Assembly: GCA_016179965.1 (NCBI GenBank)
Contig: JACPCF010000113.1
Coordinates: 1 to 35,633, forward strand
From: Candidatus Rokuibacteriota bacterium
GTDB lineage: Bacteria > Methylomirabilota > Methylomirabilia > Rokubacteriales > CSP1-6
Direction of reading: 5' to 3'
DNA: 35,633 bases
Shown: one piece after another, positions 5,935 to 13,807 of the stretch
Position numbering within the stretch: the first letter of the stretch is position 1
Layout: each line of letters begins with the position of its first letter
Notes under the pieces: generated by a model
Seen by the model: the letters and a program-made list of their open reading frames with translations, nothing else
The model's database searches: none
What the model was told of the DNA's origin: nothing
Position numbers and translations under genes: made by a program

Positions 5935-5964
5935 TTGACCCGTCCAGGGCCTGAGGGCTAGGCT
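5935..5964 (+). promoter_or_regulatory. Probable promoter of the first selenoprotein gene
   Basis: TTGACC (5935-5940), 18 bases, TAGGCT (5959-5964). A strong AAGGAGG site (5980-5986) follows, 7 bases before the ATG. Confidence 0.4.
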
Positions 5965-5993
5965 AGCGGCGCCGGTCGAAAGGAGGCACGCGC

Positions 5994-6521
5994 ATGCGGA
6001 TCCCGATGGTGGACGCCGAACGCCTCGACGCTGAGCTCAAGGTCATCCTCGCGAAATGGCAGGCCCTGGGCGGCGACCCGAATTTCATCCGGACGTTCGG
6101 GCGGCTCCCCGACACGCTCAAGAGTTTCCTCAAGTTTTACTCGCCGCTCGTGCGGAAGGGACTGATCGAGTTCCGAACGAAGGAGCTCGTCCGGCTCAGG
6201 CTGGCCCAGCTCAACCAGTGCCACTATTGAATGTCCACCCGCTGGACCCCGGGACGGGACCAGGGGATCACCGAAGACGCCGTCGCGGCCCTCGCCGACT
6301 ACGAGCACGGGGCGTTCACCGAGCGCGAGAAGGCCGCCCTCCGTTACGCCGACCAGATGTACTTCGACCACCACAAGATTGACGATGCCCTCTTCTCCGA
6401 TCTCCGGGAGCGCTTCAACGACGACGAGCTTCTCGAGCTCTCGTGGGTGATCGGGGAATTCATCTCCGTCGGCAAGATCATCCACGTGCTGGGCGTCCCC
6501 TATGGGGAGCATGCGCGATAG
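5994..6521 (+). CDS. AhpD-like/carboxymuconolactone decarboxylase family selenoprotein, UGA read as Sec79
   Basis: Reading the in-frame TGA at 6228-6230 as selenocysteine gives one 175-residue protein of the AhpD/CMD fold. The redox motif is C76-H-Y-U79 in LRLAQLNQCHYU, where relatives have CxxC; AhpD proteins act as thiol peroxidase or disulphide redox enzymes. Downstream sequence is family-like (FTEREKAALRYADQMYFD, LSWVIGEFISVGKIIHVLGV). A bacterial SECIS-like hairpin begins 11 bases after UGA. The start at 5994 has a perfect AAGGAGG site. The substrate is unknown. The downstream deacetylase gene overlaps its end. Reading it as two small genes would leave the first without half its fold. 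Confidence 0.85.
6242..6263 (+). promoter_or_regulatory. Bacterial SECIS-like hairpin of first selenoprotein gene
   Basis: CTGG-A-CCC pairs with GGG-A-CCAG around a CGGGAC loop (6250-6255). The loop starts 19 bases after the UGA and has G at its second position, as bacterial SECIS elements require for SelB binding. Confidence 0.75.
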
Positions 6522-7314
6522 CTGCACCGTCCTGCTGACCTTCGACTTCGACGCCGAGGCGCTCTGGGAAGGCTCGTACGGAGTCACCACGCCCTCGACG
6601 CTCTCGCGCGGCGCCTACGGGGCGAACCTCGGGATGCCGCGCATCCTGGCGCTGCTCGACCGCTCCGACATCAAAGCGACGTTCTTCGTCCCCGGGATCA
6701 CCGCCGAGCGCTACCCGGATCTCGTCCGCCGCGCCCACGCGGCAGGACACGAGGTGGCCCACCACGGGTACCTCCACGTGTCGCCCGCGAAGCAGACCGA
6801 AGAAGAGGAGCGCGCCGCGCTGGAGAAGGGCCTCGAGATCCTCGCGACGCTCACAGGAGAGCGCCCCGTCGGGTACCGCTCGCCCTCCTGGGACCTCAGT
6901 GCCCGCTCGCTCGCCCTACTGGCCGAGCACGACTTCCTCTACGACTCGAGCCTGATGGCGTGGGACGCGCCCTACCTCGTCCCCGTGGACGACGGGCCAC
7001 GGAGGCTCGTGGAGATCCCGGTCTCCTGGGAGCTCGACGACGCGCCGTACTTCCTCTTCGCCTCCCGGCCGGCCTACCGGGTGGGCCTGGCCGATCCCGA
7101 CCGCGTCTTCGAGATCTGGCGGGTGGAGTTCGAGGCGGCGTACGCCGAAGGGGGGACGGTGTGCTACACGATGCACCCGCAGATCATCGGGCGGCAGCAC
7201 CGGCTCCGGATGCTGGAGCGGCTCATCGAGCACATCCGCCGGTATCCGGGGGCGCGGTTCGCGCGGGCGGTGGACGTCGCGCGGGCGGTCAGAGAAGGGC
7301 GGACGCGCGCCTAG
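6511..7314 (+). CDS. Polysaccharide deacetylase (NodB-type) family protein
   Basis: 267 aa, cytoplasmic by sequence (no signal peptide). NodB-homology motifs: LLTFDFDAEALWEG (motif 1 with Asp pair), ATFFVPG, GHEVAHHGYLH (metal-binding His pair), GYRSPSWDLS (motif 3) and TMHPQIIGR near the C-terminus. The lack of a leader and the HPQIIGR ending resemble the intracellular PuuE/allantoinase-type branch, which acts on small amides rather than cell-wall glycans; the substrate is not determined. The ATG at 6511 is preceded by GGGGAG at 4 bases, so it is preferred to 6502. The gene overlaps the end of the selenoprotein gene by 11 bases, implying co-translation. Confidence 0.85.
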   Translation: MRDSCTVLLTFDFDAEALWEGSYGVTTPSTLSRGAYGANLGMPRILALLDRSDIKATFFVPGITAERYPDLVRRAHAAGHEVAHHGYLHVSPAKQTEEEERAALEKGLEILATLTGERPVGYRSPSWDLSARSLALLAEHDFLYDSSLMAWDAPYLVPVDDGPRRLVEIPVSWELDDAPYFLFASRPAYRVGLADPDRVFEIWRVEFEAAYAEGGTVCYTMHPQIIGRQHRLRMLERLIEHIRRYPGARFARAVDVARAVREGRTRA

Positions 7315-7332
7315 GCGGCTCCTTCGAGCGCG

Positions 7333-7393
7333 GGCTTTGCCCGCGCAACCCTGGGGGGAGGAATCGGAAGGGGGGGCAACGCCCCCCTCCGAG
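7333..7393. repeat. Two GC-rich hairpins, including a dispersed repeat
   Basis: A GCGCGGGC-TTT-GCCCGCGC hairpin is followed by GGGGGGC-AAC-GCCCCCC (7371-7387) flanked by CGGA and TCCG. The second closely resembles 14272-14300. They lie between convergent genes and may serve as bidirectional terminators. Confidence 0.6.
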
Positions 7394-7396
7394 CAT

Positions 7397-8089
7397 CTAG
7401 GCGGGCGTGGCCTGGAGGTATTCGACGAGGTCCCGGAGGCGCTCGAGCTGCTCGCGCCCGAGCTCGACGAAGATCAGCACCATGCTTTTGGGCTCCCGCC
7501 GCCAGACCATGCCCTTGAGCGAGAGTGGCTCCGGGTCGGGAGGCGCGGCCAGCTGCAGCTTGACGCTGGTCCCTTCGGAGGGCCGGATCGCGGAGGCCGG
7601 CAACGCCACCTTCACCCCGTAGGGGCTCAGGTTGATCGTCTTGCCGCGCCAGTCGTAGGGCTTCTCGGCGTCGAACGCGACTTCCAGCTGGGCGTCGGTC
7701 CGGGAAACTTTCCGGCGCTCCTTCACGGGTCTGATGCTCACCTCGACGCGGGCCGGCCCGTTCGAAAGGTGCTCCAGGAGCGAGTCCACCGCCGCCTTGA
7801 GGCGCTCGAAGTATACCGGTTCCAGGTGCTCGAAGCAGAGGGCAATGCCGTCGCGGTCGGCGCGAACCACCCTCGCCGTGAGGGCGAGCGGAGCATCCCC
7901 GTCGGGCAGGATGAGCCGGAGCTGAATGGTGGTCCCGGGGGGCAGCTTAATCCCGTTGGCCGGCAGCGCGACTTTCACGCCGTAGGGGCTTAGGTCCACC
8001 GTCTTGGCGTCCCACCGACGGCTGGCAGCCTCCACGCTGATATCCAGCGCCACGCCGACCCGCGGGTACCGTCGCCGATCGCGACCCAT
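7397..8089 (-). CDS. Tandem PilZ-domain protein
   Basis: 230 aa made of two PilZ domains. Domain 1 (about 1-105) has the c-di-GMP motif RRRYPR and then VDLSPYGVKVALP. Domain 2 (about 120-230) has RRKVSR and INLSPYGVKVALP. The RxxxR and [DN]xSxxG signatures are intact in both, so both could bind cyclic di-GMP. The near-identical SPYGVKVALPA segments suggest a recent internal duplication. No output domain is attached, so it probably acts by binding a partner in motility, exopolysaccharide or a similar pathway. The ATG at 8089 follows a strong GGAAGGAGGG site; upstream open frame is not needed. Confidence 0.88.
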   Translation of the reverse strand: MGRDRRRYPRVGVALDISVEAASRRWDAKTVDLSPYGVKVALPANGIKLPPGTTIQLRLILPDGDAPLALTARVVRADRDGIALCFEHLEPVYFERLKAAVDSLLEHLSNGPARVEVSIRPVKERRKVSRTDAQLEVAFDAEKPYDWRGKTINLSPYGVKVALPASAIRPSEGTSVKLQLAAPPDPEPLSLKGMVWRREPKSMVLIFVELGREQLERLRDLVEYLQATPA

Positions 8090-8252
8090 ACTGATCGTCC
8101 CTCCTTCCCGCCCATAGACGAGCAATGGAAATGCCAGGCAGAGGACTGGCGGAATTCCTAAGAGAAACAGGGACTTTGCCGCTTCTGGGCGATCGGTGGG
8201 AAGGCGAAGACAGGTCAACTTGTCATAGTTGCGCCAGATTGCCCGAGGCGCT

Positions 8253-8672
8253 TCATACGTCAATGAACCGGTCCCGCCACTCCGGTCGCGGCAGCGGACA
8301 GGCGTCGTACCGGCCGAAGATCCGATAGCGGGTCCGCGCCACGAGGTCGTACGCGCGATCCAGGACAAAGGCCGGCAGGCGGCCCAAGATCCCCGCCGCC
8401 CGCCACGGGCCCCCGAGCTCCCTCAGGATAAGGAGCACGGCGCGGGACCTCGTGTGGATCGCCTGCCGCTCCGTCGCGTAGTGAGCGATCAGGTAGAGCG
8501 TGTCCAGGTCGCTCGGGTCGCGGTTGTGGCGGGTCAGGAACTCACGGGCGAAGGGGCTCTGGAGCGAGGCGAAGCGAAACGCGCCCCGCGCGTCGCGGGC
8601 CAGCACGAAGCGGATGAGCCCATTGCACAGCCCGCAGACCCCGTCGTAGAGGATGACGTGGCGGCCCCTCAC
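8253..8672 (-). CDS. DCC-family thiol-disulphide oxidoreductase-like protein (DUF393)
   Basis: 139 aa. The N-terminus VILYDGVCGLCNGLIRFVLARD carries the diagnostic YDGxCxxC of the DCC family, a thioredoxin-like fold of predicted redox function with no firm substrate. FRFASLQSP and a C-terminal YRIFGRYDACPLP are also typical. It starts with GTG at 8672, overlapping the HNH stop codon as GTGA, so it is translationally coupled. It is the last gene of the minus-strand operon. Confidence 0.88.
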   Translation of the reverse strand: MRGRHVILYDGVCGLCNGLIRFVLARDARGAFRFASLQSPFAREFLTRHNRDPSDLDTLYLIAHYATERQAIHTRSRAVLLILRELGGPWRAAGILGRLPAFVLDRAYDLVARTRYRIFGRYDACPLPRPEWRDRFIDV

Positions 8673-8980
8673 GCGTCCTCGCGCTCGGCCAGGCGCCGGA
8701 GGTACTCCTCCCACTCCACGGGGAGGAGCGACTTCTTCGTGTTGTTGCACTCCTTGCAGGCCGGCACGACGTTGCCGCGGGTGGACCGCCCGCCGCGGAT
8801 CAGCGGCACCACGTGGTCCATGCTGAGGGCGCGGGGCCCCACCTGACGGTCGCAGTAGTGGCAGCGGCCGGCCGCGATGCGCCGCTTCCACCACTGGCTC
8901 GCCCGGAGCGCCCGGGCTTTCTCCCGCTCGCGCCGGAGCTCGGCCTCCGTGACGGTGCTGAGGTACGGCTCCGCCCGCAT
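8669..8980 (-). CDS. HNH endonuclease
   Basis: 103 aa. The HNH core is in the C-terminal half: CHYC (first zinc pair), SMDHVVPLIRGGRSTRGNVVPACKECNNTKKS, with the DH pair, the N of GNVVPAC and the second zinc pair CKEC. The N-terminal third is a charged helix (EAELRREREKARALRASQWWKRR). Such small free-standing HNH proteins nick or cut DNA and occur in phage, restriction and unassigned contexts; nothing nearby shows which. It is 8 bases downstream of the PPOX gene and coupled to the DCC gene. Confidence 0.88.
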   Translation of the reverse strand: MRAEPYLSTVTEAELRREREKARALRASQWWKRRIAAGRCHYCDRQVGPRALSMDHVVPLIRGGRSTRGNVVPACKECNNTKKSLLPVEWEEYLRRLAEREDA

Positions 8981-8988
8981 ATCACGCC

Positions 8989-9384
8989 CTAGCCAAGCGT
9001 GTGCACCTTTTCGGCGAGAATCTTGTACAGGACCCGCACTTCGCCGGGCTGGCGGAAGGGATACTTGTCCTGGTTGATGTACTTCCTGGCGAGCGCGTCA
9101 ATGTGGGCGTCGGCCCCCTGTTCGGTGATCTCAGCCACCCGCCCCCGGACCTGCATGTAGCGGTAGGGATTGTCCGGGTCCTGGATCGACAGCGCCACCC
9201 GGGGGTTCCGGCGGAGGTTCTTGTCCTTCACGCGCCCCTTGGCGGTGTTGAAGCGGATGTGGGTGCCGTCGAAGTCCACCCAGACGGGCGTCACCTGGGG
9301 ACTCCCGTCGGCGCCGACCGTCGCCAGGTGGGCGAACGCTTTCTTCTGGAACAGGTCCTTGTGCTTATCGGGAATCACGGCCAT
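8989..9384 (-). CDS. PPOX-class flavin/F420-dependent oxidoreductase
   Basis: 131 aa split-barrel protein: FAHLATVGADGSPQVTPVWVDFDGTHIRFNTAKGRVKDKNLRRNPRVALSI, then YMQVRGRVAEI. This matches the pyridoxamine-phosphate-oxidase-like fold, in particular the group often annotated as F420-dependent (TIGR03618-like). It likely reduces small organic substrates with F420H2 or a flavin in the cytoplasm. The cofactor is inferred. Its start overlaps the end of the second selenoprotein gene by 20 bases, so the two should be co-translated. Confidence 0.85.
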   Translation of the reverse strand: MAVIPDKHKDLFQKKAFAHLATVGADGSPQVTPVWVDFDGTHIRFNTAKGRVKDKNLRRNPRVALSIQDPDNPYRYMQVRGRVAEITEQGADAHIDALARKYINQDKYPFRQPGEVRVLYKILAEKVHTLG

Positions 9385-9733
9385 GCTCGACTCCTCCTCT
9401 CTTGATCTCCTCCATCACCGAAAACGCGTGCCGCACCGACTTGGCGGCCAGCGTCCCCCCCATCAGGAGCCCGATGTCCAGCGTCTCGGCGATCTCCTGC
9501 TCCGTCGCGCCCTGGTCGAGGACCTCCTCGACGCGATGCTCGATTCAGTCGAAGCAGTTCTGGGAGATCGCCACCGCCAGCGCCGTCAGCTCTTTGTGCT
9601 TCTTCGACAGCGCGCCGTCGGCGAAGACCTTCTTGCCTAGCTCCCTGAAGGCCCCGAAGACCTTCATGGGGGCTTTCAGGACGAGCCCATCCACCCGCTT
9701 CTTCTCGGCCTTCTTCTCGTGAAAGTGGCCCAT
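9365..9733 (-). CDS. AhpD-like/carboxymuconolactone decarboxylase family selenoprotein, UGA read as Sec63
   Basis: Read through TGA at 9547-9545, this is a 122-residue AhpD-like protein. HKELTALAVAISQNC60FDU63 has CxxU where most relatives have CxxC (NCFDCIEHH). The continuation IEHRVEEVLDQGATEQEIAETLDIGLLMGGTLAAKSVRHAFSVMEE is the expected C-terminal half. A 7-bp SECIS-like hairpin follows. Predicted role: thiol-selenol peroxidase or redox relay in the cytoplasm. It begins 2 bases after the stop of the upstream gene and overlaps the PPOX gene, so it is inside an operon. Without readthrough the protein would end exactly at its active site. Confidence 0.85.
9515..9532 (-). promoter_or_regulatory. 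Bacterial SECIS-like hairpin of second selenoprotein gene
   Basis: GTCGAGG (9532-9526) pairs perfectly with CCTCGAC (9521-9515), loop AGGT. The loop starts 19 bases after UGA and has G at position 2. Both figures equal those of the first selenoprotein gene. Confidence 0.75.
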
Positions 9734-9735
9734 GG

Positions 9736-10236
9736 TCACTCCTCCGTCAGGGCGGCGGCGCGGGACTCGGCCATGCCCCGCATCGCCAGGAGCAGGCGCA
9801 CCAGGCACTGATCCACCAGCGCGGCGTCCTGGGTCACCGGATCGGCCAGCCACTCGCGCGCCCACTCCGGGCTCTCCGCCGCGAAGCCGAGGGTGGGTGA
9901 GAGCGCCTGGAGCCTCAGCAGCAGATCGTCGGACGGCAGGCCGGCGGCCCGGAGCCGCGCCACGACCGCCGCCCTCACCGCGGCGTTCCAGATGCCTGTC
10001 AGCGCTTCGAGCAGCGCCTGATAGCACGTCAACTCCGGGTGGCCCTGGAGATGCTCGAGCACCGCCGCCACCAGGGCGGGCGTCGTCCGCTCGCCGTCCT
10101 CGTCCACCGCCACGAGGCGGGCGAGGAGCGGGTCCTGGTCCGGGCGCGCCATGCGCTCGAGGAGCCCCAGGAGGTCGGCGACCGGCACGGCCGGGAGGCG
10201 GGCGAGCCGTTCGAGGAGCGGCGCGTCCTGGGACAT
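9736..10236 (-). CDS. Helical protein of unknown function, 166 aa
   Basis: I do not recognise a family. The sequence is Leu- and Ala-rich with repeated short helices (LLERLARLPAVPVADLLGLLERM, ALVAAVLEHLQGHPELTCYQALLEALTGIW), which suggests an alpha-solenoid or HEAT-like fold. No signal peptide or membrane helix. It lies 4 bases after the MFS gene and 2 bases before the Sec AhpD-like gene in the same operon. A partner role is inference only. Confidence 0.7.
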   Translation of the reverse strand: MSQDAPLLERLARLPAVPVADLLGLLERMARPDQDPLLARLVAVDEDGERTTPALVAAVLEHLQGHPELTCYQALLEALTGIWNAAVRAAVVARLRAAGLPSDDLLLRLQALSPTLGFAAESPEWAREWLADPVTQDAALVDQCLVRLLLAMRGMAESRAAALTEE

Positions 10237-10240
10237 GGCC

Positions 10241-11791
10241 TTACGACCCCGGGGTGGGCGCCGCCTCCTCCGCGCGCGCCAGATCGCGCGCGCGGCCGGA
10301 GGGCACCAGGAACGCCGAGGCCAGCGCCAGGAGGCAGACGATCAGCCCCACGACGAACACGCCGTGCAGCGCGTGGGCCAGGGCGAGGCGGATGTGGGCC
10401 AGGAGCGCGGGTGCCAGCGTCTCGCGGATGTGCGGGTTCACGATCAGGTCGGGCTGGGCCACGAGCTCCTGCACCTGGGCGGCGAGCCGCGTCCCCTGGC
10501 CCGAGGCCGCCAGCAGGGCCAGCAGCTCGCCCTGGAGGCGATGCGCCATCGCCGCGCCCATCACGGCCACCCCCACGGCGCCCCCGATCGTCCGAAAGAA
10601 CTGGACCGTGGAGGTGGCGATCCCGAGATCCCGCTTGGGGACCGCGCTCTGCACGGCGATCAGCATCGGCACCATCACCATCCCCATGCCGAAGCCCGCG
10701 AAGACCACGTCGCGCACCGCCCCCAGCCGGGTGAGTCCCTGGCCCCACTCCGACAGGAGCAGGAAGGAAAGAGTGAGGCTCGCCATGCCGGTCACGACGA
10801 CCCCGCGATACCCGACGCGGAGGACGAGCCGGGCGCTCAGGATCGAAAAGCAGACCCAGCCGAGCACGAAGGGCGTCAGGACGAACCCCGCCTCGGTCGC
10901 CGTGGCCCCGACCACGGCCTGGAGGTACAGGGGAATGAAGGAGATGGCCCCGAACATCGCCATCCCCGAGAGGAAGCCGGTCACCGCCCCCGCCCGAACC
11001 ATGGGGTTCTTGAAGAGCTCGAGCGGGATCAACGGCTCGGCGACGCGCCGCTCCACGGCGACAAACAGGACGAGAAAGAGCGCCGCCAGCCCCAGCGGGC
11101 CGAGGACGCTCGGGGTCAGCCACGAGGCCGCGCGCCCGCCCTCCACCAGCCCCCCGAGCAGCGAGGAGATCGCCACCGCGAAGAGCCCCGTGCCGAGCAA
11201 GTCGATGGAGACCGCCCGCCGGCGGGCCACCGGCTCGGAGAGCCCCCAGGCGATGGCGAGCGCGGACAGGGCGCCGAAGGGCAGGTTGATGTAAAAGACC
11301 CAGCGCCAGGAGACGTAGTCGGCGAGGAACCCGCCGATCGCCGGCCCGACCAGCGAGGCCACGCCCCACACGCCGGAGATGTACCCCTGCTTCTTGGCGC
11401 GCTGCTCGAGGGCGAAGAGGTCGCCCACCAGCGTCATGCCGATGGTGATGAGCGAGCCGGCGCCCAGGCCCTGGAGCGCGCGAAAGACGATCAGCTGGGT
11501 CATGCTCTGGGAGAGGCCCGAGAGCCCCGAGCCCAGGAGGAAGATGGCCACGCCCGCGAGGTAGGTGGGGCGGCGCCCGAAGAGATCCGACAATCGCCCC
11601 CAGAGCGGCATCGTGATGGTGGACGTCAGAAGGAAGGCGGAGAAGACCCACGAGTAGATCCGGATCCCGCCCAGGCTCGCGATGACGGTCGGCATGGCGG
11701 TGGCCACCACCGTGGATTCCATGGCCGCCAGGAAGATGGCCAGCATGACACCGGCCAGCACGACCTTCTGCCGGAGGGGCTCCGCGCTCAT
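10241..11791 (-). CDS. DHA2-family MFS drug:H+ antiporter, 14-TM type
   Basis: About 516 aa. Many hydrophobic helices; the length and the pattern of the second half match the 14-helix DHA2/EmrB group. Seen: AAMESTVVATAMPTVIASLGG (motif D1 region), GRLSDLFGRRPTYLAG (MFS motif A) and GYISGVWGVASLVGPAIGGFLADYVSWRWVFYINLP (motif C, antiporter signature, with the typical WRWVFYINLP). It exports drugs or metabolites using the proton gradient. The ATG at 11791 follows GAGGCGAG; an in-frame GTG lies at 11806. First gene of the operon running to the DCC protein. The substrate cannot be inferred. Confidence 0.92.
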   Translation of the reverse strand: MSAEPLRQKVVLAGVMLAIFLAAMESTVVATAMPTVIASLGGIRIYSWVFSAFLLTSTITMPLWGRLSDLFGRRPTYLAGVAIFLLGSGLSGLSQSMTQLIVFRALQGLGAGSLITIGMTLVGDLFALEQRAKKQGYISGVWGVASLVGPAIGGFLADYVSWRWVFYINLPFGALSALAIAWGLSEPVARRRAVSIDLLGTGLFAVAISSLLGGLVEGGRAASWLTPSVLGPLGLAALFLVLFVAVERRVAEPLIPLELFKNPMVRAGAVTGFLSGMAMFGAISFIPLYLQAVVGATATEAGFVLTPFVLGWVCFSILSARLVLRVGYRGVVVTGMASLTLSFLLLSEWGQGLTRLGAVRDVVFAGFGMGMVMVPMLIAVQSAVPKRDLGIATSTVQFFRTIGGAVGVAVMGAAMAHRLQGELLALLAASGQGTRLAAQVQELVAQPDLIVNPHIRETLAPALLAHIRLALAHALHGVFVVGLIVCLLALASAFLVPSGRARDLARAEEAAPTPGS

Positions 11792-11915
11792 CTGCTCGCC
11801 TCGCACGGCGGGGATCCTCGGGTTTCGCTCGCCTCACCCGCTGGAGCCCCAGCCCCAGGCCGGTCTGCGGCTCGCACTGCGGCCCCGCGACGTCCTGCGG
11901 CTCGCAATGCCACGC

Positions 11916-12836
11916 TCACGCGCCGCCCCCCGCCTTGGCCCGCGCGCGCCGGAGCCCGGCCAGGAGGTAATGAACCGCCAGGTTCTGATGGGGACCCCAG
12001 GCGGCGGCCCGCCGACGGATGGCCTTTTCGGACAGCGCGCGACCGCGGGAGTAGAAGTGGGCGAAACACTTCCTGACCGCGAGGTCTCCCGCGGGACAGA
12101 CGTCTCCCCGTCCGAGGGCGCGCGCCAGGAACCACTCCGCCGTCCAGCGGCCGAACCCGCGGATTCGGGTCAACTCGGCGATCACCTGCTCGTTGGGAAG
12201 CGTCGCAAGCCGCTCGAAGTCGAGCTCCCCGCGCGCCACCAGGCGGGCCAGCCCGATGATGTACTCGGCCTTCCGCGTGGAAAACTGCATCCGGCGCAGG
12301 TCGCCGACCTTCGCCTTCCCCAGCGCCTCGGGAGCGGGGAAGGCGTACACGCGCTCCCCTTCAACCAGGACCGGGCGGCCGAAGCGCCGGCAGAGCCGGC
12401 TCCGGATCGTGACCGCGAAGGCGAGGTTCACCTGCTGAGCGGTGATGGCGCCCACCAGCATCTCGAAGGGCGTCGGGGCCAGCGTGGGACGCATCCCGTA
12501 GAAGGGAGCGATCAGGGCCTGGAGCCCCGCATCCGACTTTGCCACCCGGTAGAAACCGAGCACGTCGGCGTCGAGGAATAGCAGGCGCCCGACCTCCGCG
12601 CGTACCGCCGCGGCCGCGCGGGTTGAGCGCGAGCCCGGAATGGCGATGGTGATCCGAGCGTCGTCAGGCGGCCCGGACCAGCGGAGGGCGTAGCCGTGGA
12701 GCTCCCCGTCGAGCGCCAGCACGCGGCGGAACACGCCGTCGTGGAGCCGGTTGCAGGGGTCCTCCCCCCAGATCCGATAGCGCGCCAGCGTCTGGGGAAC
12801 GTCGAGGGGAATCTCGGGCGAGAGCTGGATGTTCAT
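11916..12836 (-). CDS. DNA-3-methyladenine glycosylase II (AlkA family)
   Basis: 306 aa. N-terminal AlkA-type domain (1-110), then the HhH-GPD core: APTPFEMLVGAITAQQVNLAFA, helix-hairpin-helix LTRIRGFGRWTAEWFL (222-237) and the catalytic Asp at about 251 in PAGDLAVRK. It removes alkylated bases such as 3-methyladenine to start base excision repair. KCFAHFYSRGRALSEKAIRRRAAAWGPHQNLAVHYL is the usual C-terminal end. It is divergent from the PEP-mutase-like gene. The ATG at 12836 lacks a strong ribosome site. Confidence 0.9.
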   Translation of the reverse strand: MNIQLSPEIPLDVPQTLARYRIWGEDPCNRLHDGVFRRVLALDGELHGYALRWSGPPDDARITIAIPGSRSTRAAAAVRAEVGRLLFLDADVLGFYRVAKSDAGLQALIAPFYGMRPTLAPTPFEMLVGAITAQQVNLAFAVTIRSRLCRRFGRPVLVEGERVYAFPAPEALGKAKVGDLRRMQFSTRKAEYIIGLARLVARGELDFERLATLPNEQVIAELTRIRGFGRWTAEWFLARALGRGDVCPAGDLAVRKCFAHFYSRGRALSEKAIRRRAAAWGPHQNLAVHYLLAGLRRARAKAGGGA

Positions 12837-12906
12837 GGGACCCGCGCCGCGGAGGGCGCGCGACGCCTAAGTCTACCAGAGGGGCGAAGGGATTGGCGAG
12901 GGGGAG

Positions 12907-12936
12907 TTGCCGTTCCCGCTCCCGCTCAGGTAATGT
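12907..12936 (+). promoter_or_regulatory. Promoter of the PEP-mutase-like gene, probably leaderless
   Basis: TTGCCG (12907-12912), 18 bases, TAATGT (12931-12936). Only 7 bases separate the -10 from the ATG at 12944, so transcription would start at or next to the start codon. Confidence 0.4.
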
Positions 12937-12943
12937 GTGGGCC

Positions 12944-13807
12944 ATGCCCACCCATTTGAGAGAACTGCTGCGCCGGGACGGCATCCTGGTGATCCCGGCG
13001 GTGTACGACGCCCTGTCCGCGAAGATCGCCGAGCGCCTGGGGTTCAAGGCGGTGGGGCTCGGCGGCTTCCTCGTGGCGGCGAGCCGCCTGGGACTGCCCG
13101 ACGTCGGCTATCTCACGATGTCGGAGATGGTGGAAGCCGTTCGCGCGATGGCGGGCGCGGTGGGGATTCCCCTCCTGGCGGACGGCGACACGGGCTACGG
13201 CAACCCGCTGAACGTGCGCCGCACCGTGCAGGAGTACGAAGCGGCGGGGGCCCAGGGCATCGTCCTCGAGGATCAGGTGTGGCCCAAGAAGTGCGGGCAC
13301 ATCCCGGGGCCGCGCCAGGTCGTCTCGCTGGACGAGCACCTGAAGAAGCTCGAAGCGGCCCTCGAGGCGCGGCGCGACGCCCGGACCCTCATCATCGCCC
13401 GCACCGACGCGCGGGGCCCGCTCGGCTTCGACGAGGCGATCCGCCGCGCCCGCGCCTACCAGAAGCTCGGCGTGGACGGCGTGTTCATCGAGGCGCTCCA
13501 GAGCCTGGAGGAGGTGCGGCGCGCGCCGGCGGAGCTTCCCGGCGTGGCCCTCGTCGCCAACATGTTCGTCGCGGGGAAAACGCCGCTCTGCACGAGCAAA
13601 GAGCTGGAGGGCTTCGGGTACAAGATCGCCCTCTGGGTCACCGACGCCCTCTGGGCCGCCGCCAAGGCGGTGAAGGAGGTGCTGGAGACGCTGCGGGACG
13701 AGGGCACGACGGTCCGCGTCCGCGACCGCCTCATGGGCTTCGACGAGTACTTCGACCTGGTCGGCCTCCCCGAGCACCAGCGCCTCGAGTCGAGGTACGC
13801 GCCGTGA
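12944..13807 (+). CDS. Isocitrate lyase/PEP mutase family protein
   Basis: 287 aa TIM-barrel enzyme. Seen: IPAVYDALSAKIAERLGFKAVGLGGF, LLADGDTGYGNPLNVRRTV (metal-binding Asp residues, about 80-90), EDQVWPKKCGHIPG with the KKCGH catalytic loop (115-119), and IIARTDARGPLGFDEAIRRA. The KKCGH loop with its Cys points to a C-C lyase (2-methylisocitrate lyase-like) or carboxyphosphonoenolpyruvate mutase-like enzyme rather than a true PEP mutase. Substrate open. The stop overlaps the GTG of the crotonase remnant (GTGA), suggesting that the two once worked in one catabolic pathway. Confidence 0.9.
   Translation: MPTHLRELLRRDGILVIPAVYDALSAKIAERLGFKAVGLGGFLVAASRLGLPDVGYLTMSEMVEAVRAMAGAVGIPLLADGDTGYGNPLNVRRTVQEYEAAGAQGIVLEDQVWPKKCGHIPGPRQVVSLDEHLKKLEAALEARRDARTLIIARTDARGPLGFDEAIRRARAYQKLGVDGVFIEALQSLEEVRRAPAELPGVALVANMFVAGKTPLCTSKELEGFGYKIALWVTDALWAAAKAVKEVLETLRDEGTTVRVRDRLMGFDEYFDLVGLPEHQRLESRYAP

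Noticed and set aside
6231-6521. A separate small gene starting at ATG 6231
   Set aside because: No ribosome site; it begins right after the UGA and contains only the second half of the AhpD fold. Readthrough as Sec explains the region better.
10029-12076. Long open frames on both strands overlapping the MFS gene
   Set aside because: Shadow frames of a GC-rich membrane protein gene; no family-like motifs.
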